Below are positions 19,624 through 29,554 of a stretch of DNA of 64,000 nt, one piece after another. The DNA is from Paragyromitra xinjiangensis. Its lineage: Eukaryota; Ascomycota; Pezizomycetes; Pezizales; Discinaceae. Every line of letters begins with the position of its first letter. Positions within the stretch are counted from its first letter, which is position 1. Under the pieces are notes generated by a model that was not told the origin of the DNA, did no database searches, and worked only from the letters and a program-made list of their open reading frames with translations. Position numbers and translations under genes: made by a program. The stretch spans positions 682,001 through 746,000 of the forward strand of contig JBCAMK010000016.1 of the NCBI GenBank assembly GCA_038503065.1, read 5' to 3'.

Positions 19624-22168
19624 AGGGTCGGTAGGGCACCTCCGGAGGTAATAACTCGCCGTACTTCTTGTGGCGGGCAGTTTTGTTCCTCTGGCAGCTA
19701 TCACAGCTCCGGACATACTCTTCAATGTCCTTATCCATGTTGGGCCAGTAGAAGTTGGACTTGATTTTCTCAACTGTCTTGAACTGCCCGAAGTGACCAG
19801 CCATCTTGCTATCATGGCACTCGGTGAAGATTTCCTGGCGGAGGTCTCTGCCTTCCGGGACATACCATCGGTTCTTATAGAACACTAAACCATCCTTGAG
19901 GGACAGTGACGGGTCTAATCCTTCTTTCTTCTCCTGTAGTGCCTGGCGGATGCCTTGCCACTGGATATCTTGAGCTGCCGCAGCTTCAAGCCTCTGCAAG
20001 AATGTAGACTGGAGTTGGTGAACTCTGATGGCCGCTAGCCTAGCAGGGTTCAACACCAATTGCCCAGGACAGAAAAACAACTGCGGTTCTGCAACTGCAG
20101 GTTCACCTCCCTCTCCTAGGCGGTGATCCCACCGTCTGGATAGGACATCTGGCTTCCCATTCTTGTCACCGGATCTGTAGACCACCTTAAAGTTATAACC
20201 CACCAGGTCTTCAGACCATCTGGCCTGCCGGCGGGTTAAGACCTTGGTACTGTTGAAGTACTCGAGGTTCTTATGGTCCGTGAACACAGTGACTTCTCCC
20301 TCTACTGACTTCAAAAGGTGCTCCCATTCTCGGAAAGCAGCCACTATGGCGCCCATTTCCTTGTCATGGATGTCATAGTTTATCTCGGCGGGGGAAAACT
20401 TCTTGGAGTAGAAGGCCACAGGGTGTAGCTTCCCATCCTCACCATACTGAGATAACACTGCACCTTTCGCAAAGTCACTTGCATCAGTTTCTACAACTGT
20501 GCGCCTACTGGGGTGAAAATGAACTAGGACCGGCTCACTTGTGAACAGCTGCTTGAGTTCCTCGAAAGCTCTGTCACAAGCGGCAGTCCAGAACCACTTC
20601 TTGTCTTTCATCAGCAGATCCATCAAGGGCTTGCAAACCCGACTGAAACCTGCTATGAATCTCCTGTAGAAGTTGGTGAAGCCTAAGAAGGCCTGCACAT
20701 CCTTCACAGTTCTAGGTACCGGCCACTCCCTGACAGCATTGACTTTCTCTTTGGACATAGAGATGCCATGCTCGGAGATGTTGTACCCCAAATATTCCAC
20801 TTCTTTCAAATGAAAGAAGGACTTGTCAATGTGGGCATGGAGGTTGGCTTCTCTCAACCTTCCTAACACCTTCTTGACGAGGAACTGGTGTCCTTCCATG
20901 TTCTCAGAGTATATAAGTATATCATCTAAGTATACTATAACTCCGAGATCTAGGAGGTCATGTAGAACCTCATTGATCATAGCCTGGAACGAGGAGGGTG
21001 CATTGCACAGACCAAATGGCATGACATTGTACTCATACAAGCCATATCTGGTCCGGAAAGCTGTCTTCCACTCATCCCCTTTGGCGATCCTTAGCAGGTT
21101 GAACCCATCCTTCAGGTCTATCTTGGTAAAGACCCTGGCGGTGGTCAACCTGTCTCTCAGTTCTGACATCAGCGGAAGTGGGTACTTGTCCTTGATTGTG
21201 ATCTTGTTCAAGCCCCGGTAATCCACACAAATGCGGAGGGTACCATTAGGCTTGGGCACAAACAGGATAGGAGCGGCGGTGGGGGAATTGGACCTGGAGA
21301 TCTTTCCGGACGGTAGTGCTTTGTTCAAAAACTCCCGGAGGGCCTTCAGCTCACTCTCAGAGCAAGGATAAAGAGGCCCAAAAGGTGGTTTCGTTCCGGG
21401 CTGCAATCTGATGTGGTGGTCAAATGCACTATGCTCCGGCAGCTTTGAGCTCTTCTCATTGCTGAACACATCTGCCCATTCCCGGTACTCCGGCGGTAAC
21501 CTCAATCCCACATCTCCGCCCTGCTCATCATGCCAAACTGCTGATCCAATCTGATGTACATTGGCCCTATCTTCGGCCAACATCTCCCAGTCTTCACATA
21601 CTTCAATCATGACATCGGCGGGAATGCAATGCTTCTTGCAATAGTCACTCCTCCACCTGACGCGGCCAGTATGCCAATCAAAGTCTGGGTTGTGCTTCTG
21701 AGCCCATGAGATGGGAAGATATCCGGAGATGCCTTCTTCTAAAGGTCCTACCTCCCACCGGATCAACTCCTCATGTTTGCCCATGACCATGTCGAGGGTG
21801 GCAGTAAAATACTCGCCAGCTCCCATCATGAGGTCACCTTGGGCATCAGACATCTGGATAGGAGAATCTCGGCGCTCCACAGGTATCTTCTCCTTCTTCA
21901 CAAACTCTTCGCTGAGGATAGGCCCGGTGCATCCAGTGTCAAACAGGAACCTTCCATGGCACCTGCTGATGTGGTTCCGCACCTTCCAGTTCAACTCAGC
22001 CTTCAGGATGGGTCTCTGCCCATGGACGGGTTCTGGCGGGGGTTCTTCCATTCTTCTCTTTGTTGGTGGGTGGTCTTCATGACTGGGACTTCTCTGGCGC
22101 TTTGCCACTGACCTCTCGGGTCTGGTCTTACTTATGCCGCCTTGAAATGGAGTGTAGCCTGTATACAT
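19624..22168 (-). pseudogene. Gypsy G1 pol: protease, RT, RNase H, integrase N-terminal part
   Basis: Ty3/Gypsy polyprotein on one long open frame. Aspartic protease: FDTGCTGPILSEEF. RT: LPSGKISRSNSPTAAPILFV, RICVDYRGLNKITIKDKYPL, KIDLKDGFNLLRI, MPFGLCNAPSSFQAMI and YLDDILIYSE as active site. RNase H: VVETDASDFAKGAVLSQ, HDKEMGAIVAAFREWEH, FTDHKNLEYF. Integrase zinc-binding HHCC: HDSKMAGHFGQFKTV and CDSCQRNK. The frame is cut after PYRPWTS by B1; the catalytic core continues at 11613. The product is truncated, though RT and RNase H look complete. The frame is open before the first Met (MYTGYTPFQGG), so the real start is uncertain. Confidence 0.9.
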
Positions 22169-22356
22169 AGTGGTTGAGGTTTTCTTTTCGATCGCAGGGT
22201 ATCAATGATCGCTAGCGATGGCTATATCTGTGTCTGGGTATAGCTTGGGAGAACTGGCATATTTGACCAGCAAATTTCGGAATATTATCCCTCCTCAGTA
22301 CCAGTAGGAGCAATAGGGTCCTGCCCAACGAAATGTATTTCTAAAGAATGACTAGG

Positions 22357-22690
22357 CTAGATGATTTCAGGTCCACTGTCATCATCTACTGCCGTAAATA
22401 CACCAGTCTCCTGTTTGAGACTGCCGGAACTCTGTCCTGATCTAGATACAGTGGCTACTTTTCCCTTCTTAGATTCCGGAGGATCACTGGCCTCTAGCTC
22501 AGTTCCTCTCTTCCTCTTTCTTACTGCCGCAACTCTAACAGTTACCGGATCAGCAGTCCAACACTTAAACCATGCATGTCCACCCTTTCCACATTTCAGG
22601 CACTTATCTGCCTTTTTTCTATCGGAAAGGATACCCTCGGGTATTCCTATCAAGGGGTGGTTAGCATGTGGTGTCTTATCAAGGGAGGTT
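22357..22690 (-). pseudogene. Gypsy G1 gag, zinc-knuckle end in a shifted frame
   Basis: Carries CLKCGKGGHAWFKC, a CX2CX4HX4C nucleocapsid knuckle, preceded by TPHANHPLIGIPEGILSDRK, which is typical of the linker before the gag knuckle in fungal chromodomain gypsies. It is in a different frame from the main gag reading, so a frameshift near 22685 separates capsid from nucleocapsid. A basic, Lys/Arg-rich tail follows and ends at TAG 22357. About 190 nt without a clear product lie between it and pol. Confidence 0.75.
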
Positions 22691-24550
22691 GGACTCTGCC
22701 ATACCTTTTAGCTCCACAGCTTTATCTTTCTTCTCCTGCGGTGGGTTACTACCCCCGGGAGTGGACTTGTTCTCAGGGGAGGCGGCGGTACTCTGACCTT
22801 TGCCTCTACCTCTGGATCTCTTCTTCTTCTCACCTCCTTCTCCTGTTGCCCTGGACTCCGGGGCTCTAACCTTCCTATGTCTTTCCAGGACATGCCCCAT
22901 GTGGCGGATCATCTGTATCCTCTCATGGAGGGACTGAGGTTTGACTGCAACCTTAGCCCAGTCCAGAGCCAGTTCAGCGGTGAGGCCTTGGGATATTTTA
23001 TCATCCACAACCTCGCCAGCATAACCGGTTTTCCACATGAGTTGGACTATCTGGTCCAGGAAAGCATCAATTCCAGCGGTCTGGGAGAGTTTATCCCACT
23101 TAGCTACCACCTCTTCTCTGGTGACTCTATCACCAAAGGATGATCGGAAGGAATTGGAAAAGGTAACCCAATGGTTCCAGTGAGGGTCAAGCTGAACAGG
23201 TCGTCCTGCAGCTCTATCGGCAGCACCTTGGTCTATGAGGTTATGGTAGGCCTCATACCAGTTGACTGCTGCATGTCCTTCGAGAAGGTTGCCAGTGTAG
23301 CGGATCTTGATTGATTCCTGCTGAAAACTGGAAGCTTCAATGGTGAAGACATTTTCGCATTGCCGGAGGAATCGGTCCACATCAGTAGCTTCTCCCTTAA
23401 ACTTGCTGGGTTGAGGTGCCTTGGGTTCTCGCCCCCTGAGGCTCCCAGTAGAGGTGGGACCGGTGCCACTGCTGAAAACTGTAGCCATCATCTCCAACAT
23501 CCTTTTCTCTGCTTTCCGCTGCTTCTTGCGGAAATACTTCTTCCACTCCTTCGGATCCCTATCTGCCCCTCCTTCACTGCTGCTGCTGCTACTATCACCG
23601 GGGTCTCCTCTTCCTCCTACTCCTATATTTCCATCACCTCCTCCTGCTCCTCCTCCCTGGGTTTCGTTTCCCTGCCCTTGCTGTTCACTAGCTTCTCTTC
23701 CTGTTCTTCCTCCACTACTTTCTCCTTCTTCCTTCCTTTCTTCCGAGGGCCTTGGGTATGTTCCTCTTGGTAGCCATGAGCTACCACTATCGAGGGGTGG
23801 TGGTGTATAACCACTGCCGCCTGCAAGGGACCAAGGTCCATAAGAAAAGGGACCTCTAGGTGTCTGCGGAGGTATTGGAGTAGAGGATGAGCCTGAGGGT
23901 GCAAAACTAACTGCTGGTTTTTGAACTGCGGGGGGTAACGATGGGGGGTCTGTTTTATTGGTAGGTGTGGTAGGTAGGGTGATTGGGAAGGTATCTGAGA
24001 GAAAGACACTACTAGATCTTTCTCTTCCTGCCGCTGGTTTCGGGGGTGCGGTGATGTGTAGGCGGCCTTCTGTAATGGCCTGCTGTAGTGCTCTGATGTA
24101 GTCAGGAATTCCAACTGCTTCGGGGGGGTCTATATCCATGGGATCAGTTGCGAGGTCATCTTTGTCCGTCAGCAACTGTTGTAGATGCTGCTGGAGGTTG
24201 AGGACTTTTCGGTCCAAATACTCGGCAGCTTCCCGCAACAAGGTATTCTCCACTTCTTGCCGTTCCTGTAGCATTCTCATGGTCTGTGTGGTATCCCCAA
24301 CTGATAGGTTGATCTGGGACATGAGATGGTCTTGAAATGCGTCGAAGAAATCGGCTATGGTGACTTTTGATGTGTCTGTCCATGGAGTGGAGATGCCTGG
24401 GATATGTCTTTGGATAGTGGATTTCGGACGGTGGACTAGTTGGGTCATGTCTGTCTCTCCTACTGCTAGTTCCTTCTTCTCCCATGTAATCTGAAGGGGA
24501 AGCACCGGGGCATTGATCGCCGGGGTTTCGGATCTGCGGGAGGATCTCAT
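22679..24550 (-). CDS. Gypsy G1 gag, capsid part (about 623 aa)
   Basis: Retrotransposon gag. The first ATG after the LTR is at 24550 (MRSSRRSETPAIN), in frame with the long reading. N-terminal half: predicted helical segment near MLQERQEVENTLLREAAEYL, then a Ser/Pro/Gly-rich low-complexity stretch (GGGAGGGDG, SSSSSSEGG). The capsid-like core follows: PSKFKGEATDVDRFLRQCE, WYEAYHNLID, FSNSFRSSFGDRVTREEV and AELALDWAKVAVKP, matching the retrotransposon gag fold. The frame ends at 22679 before the zinc knuckle because of a shift, so the Gag is truncated. It forms virus-like particles in intact elements of this class. Confidence 0.82.
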   Translation of the reverse strand: MRSSRRSETPAINAPVLPLQITWEKKELAVGETDMTQLVHRPKSTIQRHIPGISTPWTDTSKVTIADFFDAFQDHLMSQINLSVGDTTQTMRMLQERQEVENTLLREAAEYLDRKVLNLQQHLQQLLTDKDDLATDPMDIDPPEAVGIPDYIRALQQAITEGRLHITAPPKPAAGRERSSSVFLSDTFPITLPTTPTNKTDPPSLPPAVQKPAVSFAPSGSSSTPIPPQTPRGPFSYGPWSLAGGSGYTPPPLDSGSSWLPRGTYPRPSEERKEEGESSGGRTGREASEQQGQGNETQGGGAGGGDGNIGVGGRGDPGDSSSSSSEGGADRDPKEWKKYFRKKQRKAEKRMLEMMATVFSSGTGPTSTGSLRGREPKAPQPSKFKGEATDVDRFLRQCENVFTIEASSFQQESIKIRYTGNLLEGHAAVNWYEAYHNLIDQGAADRAAGRPVQLDPHWNHWVTFSNSFRSSFGDRVTREEVVAKWDKLSQTAGIDAFLDQIVQLMWKTGYAGEVVDDKISQGLTAELALDWAKVAVKPQSLHERIQMIRHMGHVLERHRKVRAPESRATGEGGEKKKRSRGRGKGQSTAASPENKSTPGGSNPPQEKKDKAVELKGMAESNLP

Positions 24551-24558
24551 GATAACTG

Positions 24559-24585
24559 ATCTCAAGGTGACTGAGTCCTTGAGAT
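24559..24585 (-). other. Stem-loop next to the G1 LTR, at the primer-binding position
   Basis: A perfect 9-bp inverted repeat, ATCTCAAGG / CCTTGAGAT, with a 9-nt loop, 5 bp inside the LTR edge on the gag side. No TGG-initial tRNA-complementary primer-binding site is evident between the LTR and gag. It may be a structured or self-priming start site, as in Tf1-type elements, but this is inference. Confidence 0.4.
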
Positions 24586-24590
24586 TATAC

Positions 24591-25323
24591 TGTAACGGGG
24601 GTGGTCCTCTAGACAACTACTAAGGCTAGGTAGGAAAACGGCCGTTGCTTATACTAAAGTCAGGCTGAGATCTTAAAGTATTTTTGTGCAGTATACTCAA
24701 TAATCTTAAGGGCGGAACTCGGTAATTCTCGTCTCTAGGTCTCTTGTTGAAGATGGAGAAGAGCAACTGGTGGCGGGGCTCGCCAGTACTTGTAGTACTG
24801 CATGCTCGCCGCCTCTACTCAGTTCTACTCAGCTGGGGGATCCAGTTAACCCTGAATCCTGTCAGTGATCATGGGCAGGTCTCTTCGGAAGTGTTCTTTT
24901 ACAATCCGCTGGAGTTCTGCACCTCATGTGCAACCGCTCCTCATGCACTGCTCTACCAGTCAGGACTCTATGATCCGCCAGCCTAGTCCTACAGGACTAC
25001 TTGCATGGCGCTGATCAGTCCATAGTTGCGTCAGGTGTCCGCTAGAATAGTTCTCCCAGTTGTGCCGCCTATCAGCCATAGCTGGTGGGGCATGCACAGG
25101 TGGGTTAGGAACTCAACCGCATTTCTATGTGCTTGATGTCATCGGAGATCTGCTACAGGCCCGTCAGCCTTAGCACCTCCGGATGTTCCTAACCACCAGG
25201 TCAGCGGGATACTGGTGTTCCCTAGCATGTGGTAGCTACTCCACTCATGCTGGTCCTTGTACCTCTCCGTCTGCCCGGGTCTATTCTACCATTCGCATGT
25301 AACAGCCTTGTGGGTCCGTTACA
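24591..25323 (-). repeat. Gypsy G1 5' LTR (733 bp)
   Basis: Bounded by the perfect 8-bp inverted ends TGTAACGG and CCGTTACA. One edge joins the gag leader and the other joins LINE-D1 sequence exactly where D1 ORF2 homology breaks (after KHKIPWK). A TATA-like GTATAAGC lies near 24640 on minus. No coding sequence. The matching 3' LTR is not in the window. Confidence 0.8.
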
Positions 25324-26694
25324 TTTCCATGGGATCTTGTGTTTTCCTGCTGGAACAGGTTCATCAAGTTCCACTGAGGGAGGGGGAGGGAATAGAGTTG
25401 CTCGGAAGAGATTGGCTTTCTCTTCAAAGGTTTTGGACTCTTGGAGGGTGGTGGGATTGTGTAGGGTGGGGGTGCGTTCACATCTGCGAGGCTTGGTGTA
25501 CCTCATTGCTGTGAAGACATCTTTTCCGTGAGCTTCTTCTAGGAATGTATTCCAGTGTTCACTTTTTGCTGTTCTGATTCGTCTAAAGTAGGATGTTCGC
25601 AGGTTTTTGAATCTTCGCCACATGGTTGGAGTCTGATCTGTTCTCCAGTCCCTGAGGGCTGTCTTCATATGTCTGCGTCCTTCTTTGATGTCTTCATTCC
25701 ACCAAGGTTTGGCGAAGGGCGATGGTTTTCGTTTGGGCACATGGATGTTAGCAGCTGCTATGATTGAATCTCGTAGGTGTTGAGCTGCTTCGTCTAGGTT
25801 TGAATGGGTTGGGTGGGAGTGTAGGAACTCCCAGGTGTCTTTAGTAGTGATGGAGGAAAGGGTGAAAGTTTGTTGGAAGCCGTCCCAGTCCGCCTTGGCC
25901 CAATTAAATTGTTCCGTTGATGGTGGGGGGGCACATTTCAAAGAGTCGGAAGCAATTTCAAACTGAACCACTTCATGGTCGGATCCTGTTGTAAGGTCTT
26001 CCATGACTGCCCAGTTCATAATCAAGTCTGTCATCGGTGAGGAGGAGAAGGCAAGATCCAAAACGGATCTGCCAGTGCCTGTTGGGTAGTTGTAGGTATA
26101 AATGTCAGGTTCGTTAATGAGGGTGTAATTGAATTCTTCTAGTATAGCTAGAAGAGCTTCATGTCGTTTTGGTGAACGGACTCGTGAGTCCCAGAGAGGA
26201 TGGTGGGCATTGAAGTCACCTGCCATGATACAGCGTTCTGGTAGCTTTAGTCCCACAAGTACACCTTCAACTGTGTATTGCGGGTGGCTGTCAGGAGATC
26301 GTTGTGATGCTGCAGGTTGTTCATTGTAGATGTTGAGGAGGGTAAAGGAAGGAATGGAGGGGGTTGACAGCTCTATGGCCTGTACATCTTCGTTATTGAT
26401 GATGTCGGGCCTTGGCTGATATTTCAGGAAGAGGTTGGTTTTTGATATAAAGGTCATGGTTCGAGGGCGGTTAATACAGCTCGGAATCATTCTTGCGAAT
26501 GACCCATGAGATATTGATGTCCAGGAGTTTGGTGGTGCGTCAGGGGAAGTATCAGGCATAACAAAGGGTTCTTGAATAATAACTATATCAGCCGTTTCTG
26601 AGGCTGAGTCGAGGAGGGATAACATAACATTTTGGTTTCTTCGGCAGTTGTGTTGCATCAGGCGAATCTTGTGTGGGTTTGGTTGCACAATCAT
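25324..26694 (-). pseudogene. LINE-D1 ORF2, endonuclease part
   Basis: Starts at ATG 26694, overlapping the ORF1 stop as ATGA. Encodes the APE endonuclease: HNCRRNQNVML, IIQEPFV, LLNIYNEQ, MAGDFNAHHPLWDS (catalytic Asp and Asn, His pair), SVLDLAFSS and TGSDHEVVQF. A linker with KPWWNEDIKEGRRHMK and FKNLRTSYFRRIRTAK follows. D1 stops matching D2 after PVPAGKHKIPWK, where the gypsy LTR begins, so the reverse transcriptase and RNase H are absent. Within its length no stop or frameshift is seen, making it the better reference for the two frameshifts of D2 in this region. Confidence 0.87.
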
Positions 26695-28295
26695 TGTTCC
26701 ACCATGATGTCTTTTTCAGTTCGGGAGAGGTCTGGGCGTGCAACACAGGATCTGTCAGTGGCTTTATGTGTGCCACCACAGTTGATGCATTTGGGAGGCA
26801 TGTGGGCGCAGGAGTCAGTGGCTCTGCAAGTCCCACAGAAGTGCTTGTTGGTAGCATGGTCGTGTCCACAGTAGGCACAGGCTGGCTTGGTGGAGGGGCA
26901 TCTCTGGAACTTGTGTCCAAACTTTTGACAGTTAGAACATTGGTCCCCAGGGCGCGCAGTCAAGTAGGCTCCGGTCCTGTGTCTTTGGCCGAAGATGAGG
27001 ATTCCGTTTTTGATCAGTTTGTTGTACATGCTTTTGCTGGTGATGGCAATCATCACCGAGCTGTGGGACTTTCCGTTTCTCTTGTCGGGGTGGGTCATGT
27101 AGCGAGGAGGTGCTGCCAGTTTGAGATCACTGTTTTGGTATTCCAGTTCATTTTGCAGGTCACTCATGCCGGTACGATTGTCGGGGTATTCCATGATTGG
27201 GACTCCGTGAATGGCAACCTTGTGCCAGGACTCCTGTTTGGAGAGAAAGAGAGCTTTCTCATCGCTTTCCTTCACAACTTTCTCAATGGTGGCCTTGTGC
27301 AGGTCAAAGTCAGTGCTGGTGAATCCATTGCGAGTGTAGAGCAGGAGATTTGCTTTCAGGTTCCAGGAGATTCCTGAGATCTGGAGGCTTTCTGGTGCTT
27401 TGGCAGTCAGGAGTTCTTTGTTGATGGTATTGCGCAGGACAAGGAGATTGAGGCTTTCTTCTTTCTGATCACCACTGCGTTGGACAATCATGTTCTTGGT
27501 GAGTTCTGGGGTTGGGGTTGTGGGGGTGTCAGTGTTGGCCTTCGCAGGCTTTCCATCTTTCGCCACAGTGGCCCAAGTCTTTGGTGCAGGAGGTGGAGGA
27601 GGGGGAGGAGGTGCTGGCGCGTTTTCAGTTGCCTTTCCCTTTCCCTTGTTCTTCTTGGGTTGTTGGGGAGCGGTGGGGATTGTTGTTGCTGTGATTGCTG
27701 GTACTGCTGGAGTTGCTTTCAGGGTGCGGTGGATTGAATCTACTTTCCCGATCACAGTGTGGCTCATGGAGCCCAGGGAGGTTGAGATTTGGGTGGTGAG
27801 GTTGCTAACCATCATCTTGAGCTCAGCGATTTCCTTGTTCAGGTGTTCATTCTGTGCCATGAGGTGCTGGTTGACGTCGTTTTGACTCATTGGGAGTGCA
27901 AAGTAGCTGGGAGTGCGTTTGGGAGGGGGAGCAGATTGCTGTTGGTTGCCAAAGGTTCTCTTTGACGGGCCAGCTGCGGATCTGGTCCTGGTCATTGGTT
28001 CTGGCTCGTAGGTGAGGTCAATTCCTCCCAAAGTGTTTCTAAGTGATAGAGGATGTGTGGGGGAGTTGCCAGCTGAGGAGAAGAATGGTGGTGGGAGTGT
28101 AATCTTGCGAGCAAATGGTGCCGGGAGAGGTTTGGTGGTGGAGGAAATAGGGTCGCTGCACATGATGTCTGGAGCATGTTGGCTGACGTTCAAGAATCGG
28201 TTGGTGGCTGTCATGGTAGGGCTGGAGGGAGGTGAAGATGGAGGTACAACAGGAAGTTCCGTGTCGTCTTGCATTTCATCCCCGTGGGCCGACAT
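26691..28295 (-). CDS. LINE-D1 ORF1, gag-like protein (534 aa)
   Basis: ATG 28295 (MSAHGDEMQDDTELP) is conserved in D2 with identical length. Acidic, Pro/Ser-rich N-terminus; coiled coil near 140-175 (HLMAQNEHLNKEIAELKMMV); Ala/Pro-rich linker with a run of prolines and KKNKGKGKATENA; RRM-like region near 265-350. The Cys/His cluster at the end is CX2CX4HX4C (CSNCQKFGHKFQRC), CX2CX3HX6C (CAYCGHDHATNKHFC), CX2CX5CXH, CX2CX3HX6C (CINCGGTHKATDRSC). The stop TGA overlaps the ORF2 ATG (ATGA, 26691-26694). Presumed RNA-binding partner of the D ORF2 protein. Confidence 0.87.
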   Translation of the reverse strand: MSAHGDEMQDDTELPVVPPSSPPSSPTMTATNRFLNVSQHAPDIMCSDPISSTTKPLPAPFARKITLPPPFFSSAGNSPTHPLSLRNTLGGIDLTYEPEPMTRTRSAAGPSKRTFGNQQQSAPPPKRTPSYFALPMSQNDVNQHLMAQNEHLNKEIAELKMMVSNLTTQISTSLGSMSHTVIGKVDSIHRTLKATPAVPAITATTIPTAPQQPKKNKGKGKATENAPAPPPPPPPPAPKTWATVAKDGKPAKANTDTPTTPTPELTKNMIVQRSGDQKEESLNLLVLRNTINKELLTAKAPESLQISGISWNLKANLLLYTRNGFTSTDFDLHKATIEKVVKESDEKALFLSKQESWHKVAIHGVPIMEYPDNRTGMSDLQNELEYQNSDLKLAAPPRYMTHPDKRNGKSHSSVMIAITSKSMYNKLIKNGILIFGQRHRTGAYLTARPGDQCSNCQKFGHKFQRCPSTKPACAYCGHDHATNKHFCGTCRATDSCAHMPPKCINCGGTHKATDRSCVARPDLSRTEKDIMVEQ

Positions 28296-28834
28296 GGTTC
28301 CGGAAATTTTCGGAAATTTTCGTGTAACGGAAACTAAAAATAAATTGCCGAGACAAAAGTTGATTGGACATTGAAGACCGGAGGCTGATTGGGTTCCACC
28401 GATGGAATGTTCCAGAAGGTAGCAGGTGATGTGCTGTCAGTCAGAATTGCAATATTCCGAGATTTCTGGCGATTTTCGGCGATAAAATAAGTACTACTCG
28501 GGCGCCTGTGGGCCGATTTGGCTGAAACTAAAAATCCTGGGCCGTAGTATGTAGGCGGCGTAGATGTGCAAGTTTCAAGTCAATCGGACAAGAACTGGTT
28601 GACTGGCGACGATTTTGAGGGGGGGCTCGGCGGGTTTTTTGGTGGGGTGAGCCCCAGAGAGGGGAAATGAAGGGGAAAATCACAACAACTTCTGCAATAG
28701 AAGAGATGGATTTCCTAGGAGGTGTAGAAGGGGGTAAAAGGGGGCGCTGATTCCGAATATGAAGTCGGTTTGATGATATCTCTGTTGGTTGTGGAGTTAT
28801 TTTCGAAAATTCGTCCTGGTAGAATGGTTGTCGC
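28296..28834 (-). promoter_or_regulatory. LINE-D1 5' UTR
   Basis: About 540 bp, non-coding. It carries a direct repeat CGGAAATTTT twice just before ORF1 and, nearer the 5' end, AACTCCAC..CGGAATCAGCGCCCCC and GCAGAAGTTGTTGTG. Similar words occur in the same order in the family C 5' UTR. Promoter function is inference. Confidence 0.5.
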
Positions 28835-28837
28835 CCT

Positions 28838-29108
28838 GACCAGGAGATCAGGAGATCTCCCTGAAGAAGGGGATGGAAGACTTGCGCACCAGAGTCAAGT
28901 GGTATTGAAGAAAGAAAATTTGGATCCTAAGCTAAGTTTGTTGATGCGTTCTTTATCAAACGAACCCGCTGAATTGGACGCCACCTTACTTTCATTATTT
29001 AGAGAAGGATATAAAGCTGTCCCATTCCCGGAAAAGATCCTTTCAGCATTGGAAAAGGGAGATAGACCATCGAAAGAAATTTCCCTGGCAGAATGCACCA
29101 ACAGCGAT
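28838..29108 (+). pseudogene. Gypsy F pol, RNase H-integrase linker
   Basis: Reads [20 protein letters not shown], then [21 protein letters not shown], the linker between RNase H and the integrase zinc domain of mushroom-type gypsies. It continues in frame after C3 as GLLKYRQGFFVPDFN once one 14-bp duplication is discounted. The upstream pol domains are replaced by D1. Confidence 0.8.
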
Positions 29109-29554
29109 ATTCACTACTAAAAAACCGACAACAACAACGCCAAAGTGACTTTTTGGTCACAACTCCACCAATACTACTCCGATTAACGAGATTTTTGATT
29201 TTTCGGAATCAGCTCGCTGCCCCCGTTCGATCCTGCTATTGTACGTCGAAATCGCTCTCGATTTGCAAAAGTTGTTGTCGAATTCGCCTATTTACCCCTC
29301 TTTCCCCCAAAACCACACCAAATCTTGAGATATTGCAAAACCTCATATCTCCACCAATACTACTCCGATTGACTTGACCCCGGGCTTTTTGGAGTCCCCT
29401 CACTGTGCCCGTTCGATCGCCCTCTCGTTCGTTCGGAATCGGAGCAGATTTGCAAAAGTTGTTGACACTTTCTGCTCCACCCACCCCCTCCAGCTCCCTT
29501 TAGGGACCCCCCCCATACACCCCACCTCCTCCTGTCGGTTCAGGACCATCCTCT

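Larger units (their letters stand above)
25324..28834 (-). mobile_element. LINE-D copy D1, 5' part, cut by gypsy G1
   Basis: 5' UTR, intact ORF1 and the first third of ORF2 of LINE-D, nearly identical to D2. The 3' part is missing because gypsy G1 entered ORF2 at 25323/25324. The 5' end lies inside gypsy F pol at about 28834, next to [10 protein letters not shown]. The 3' end and its target duplication are outside the visible sequence. Confidence 0.85.

Noticed and set aside
20823..22111. Plus-strand ORFs opposite gypsy G1 pol as host genes
   Set aside because: The same shadows appear opposite G2 pol at 33126-34390; the sense strand has all protease and RT motifs.
24591..25323. A second LTR of gypsy G elsewhere in the window
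   Set aside because: No other TGTAACGG..CCGTTACA pair was noticed; G1 is cut at LINE-E and G2 lacks both ends, so LTR-LTR dating is impossible here.
26673..27885. Plus-strand ORFs of 131-234 aa opposite LINE-D1 ORF1 (also at 55790-57002 for D2)
   Set aside because: Antisense shadows of an established ORF1; their composition (Gly/Val/Cys runs) mirrors the Pro/Ala-rich sense codons.
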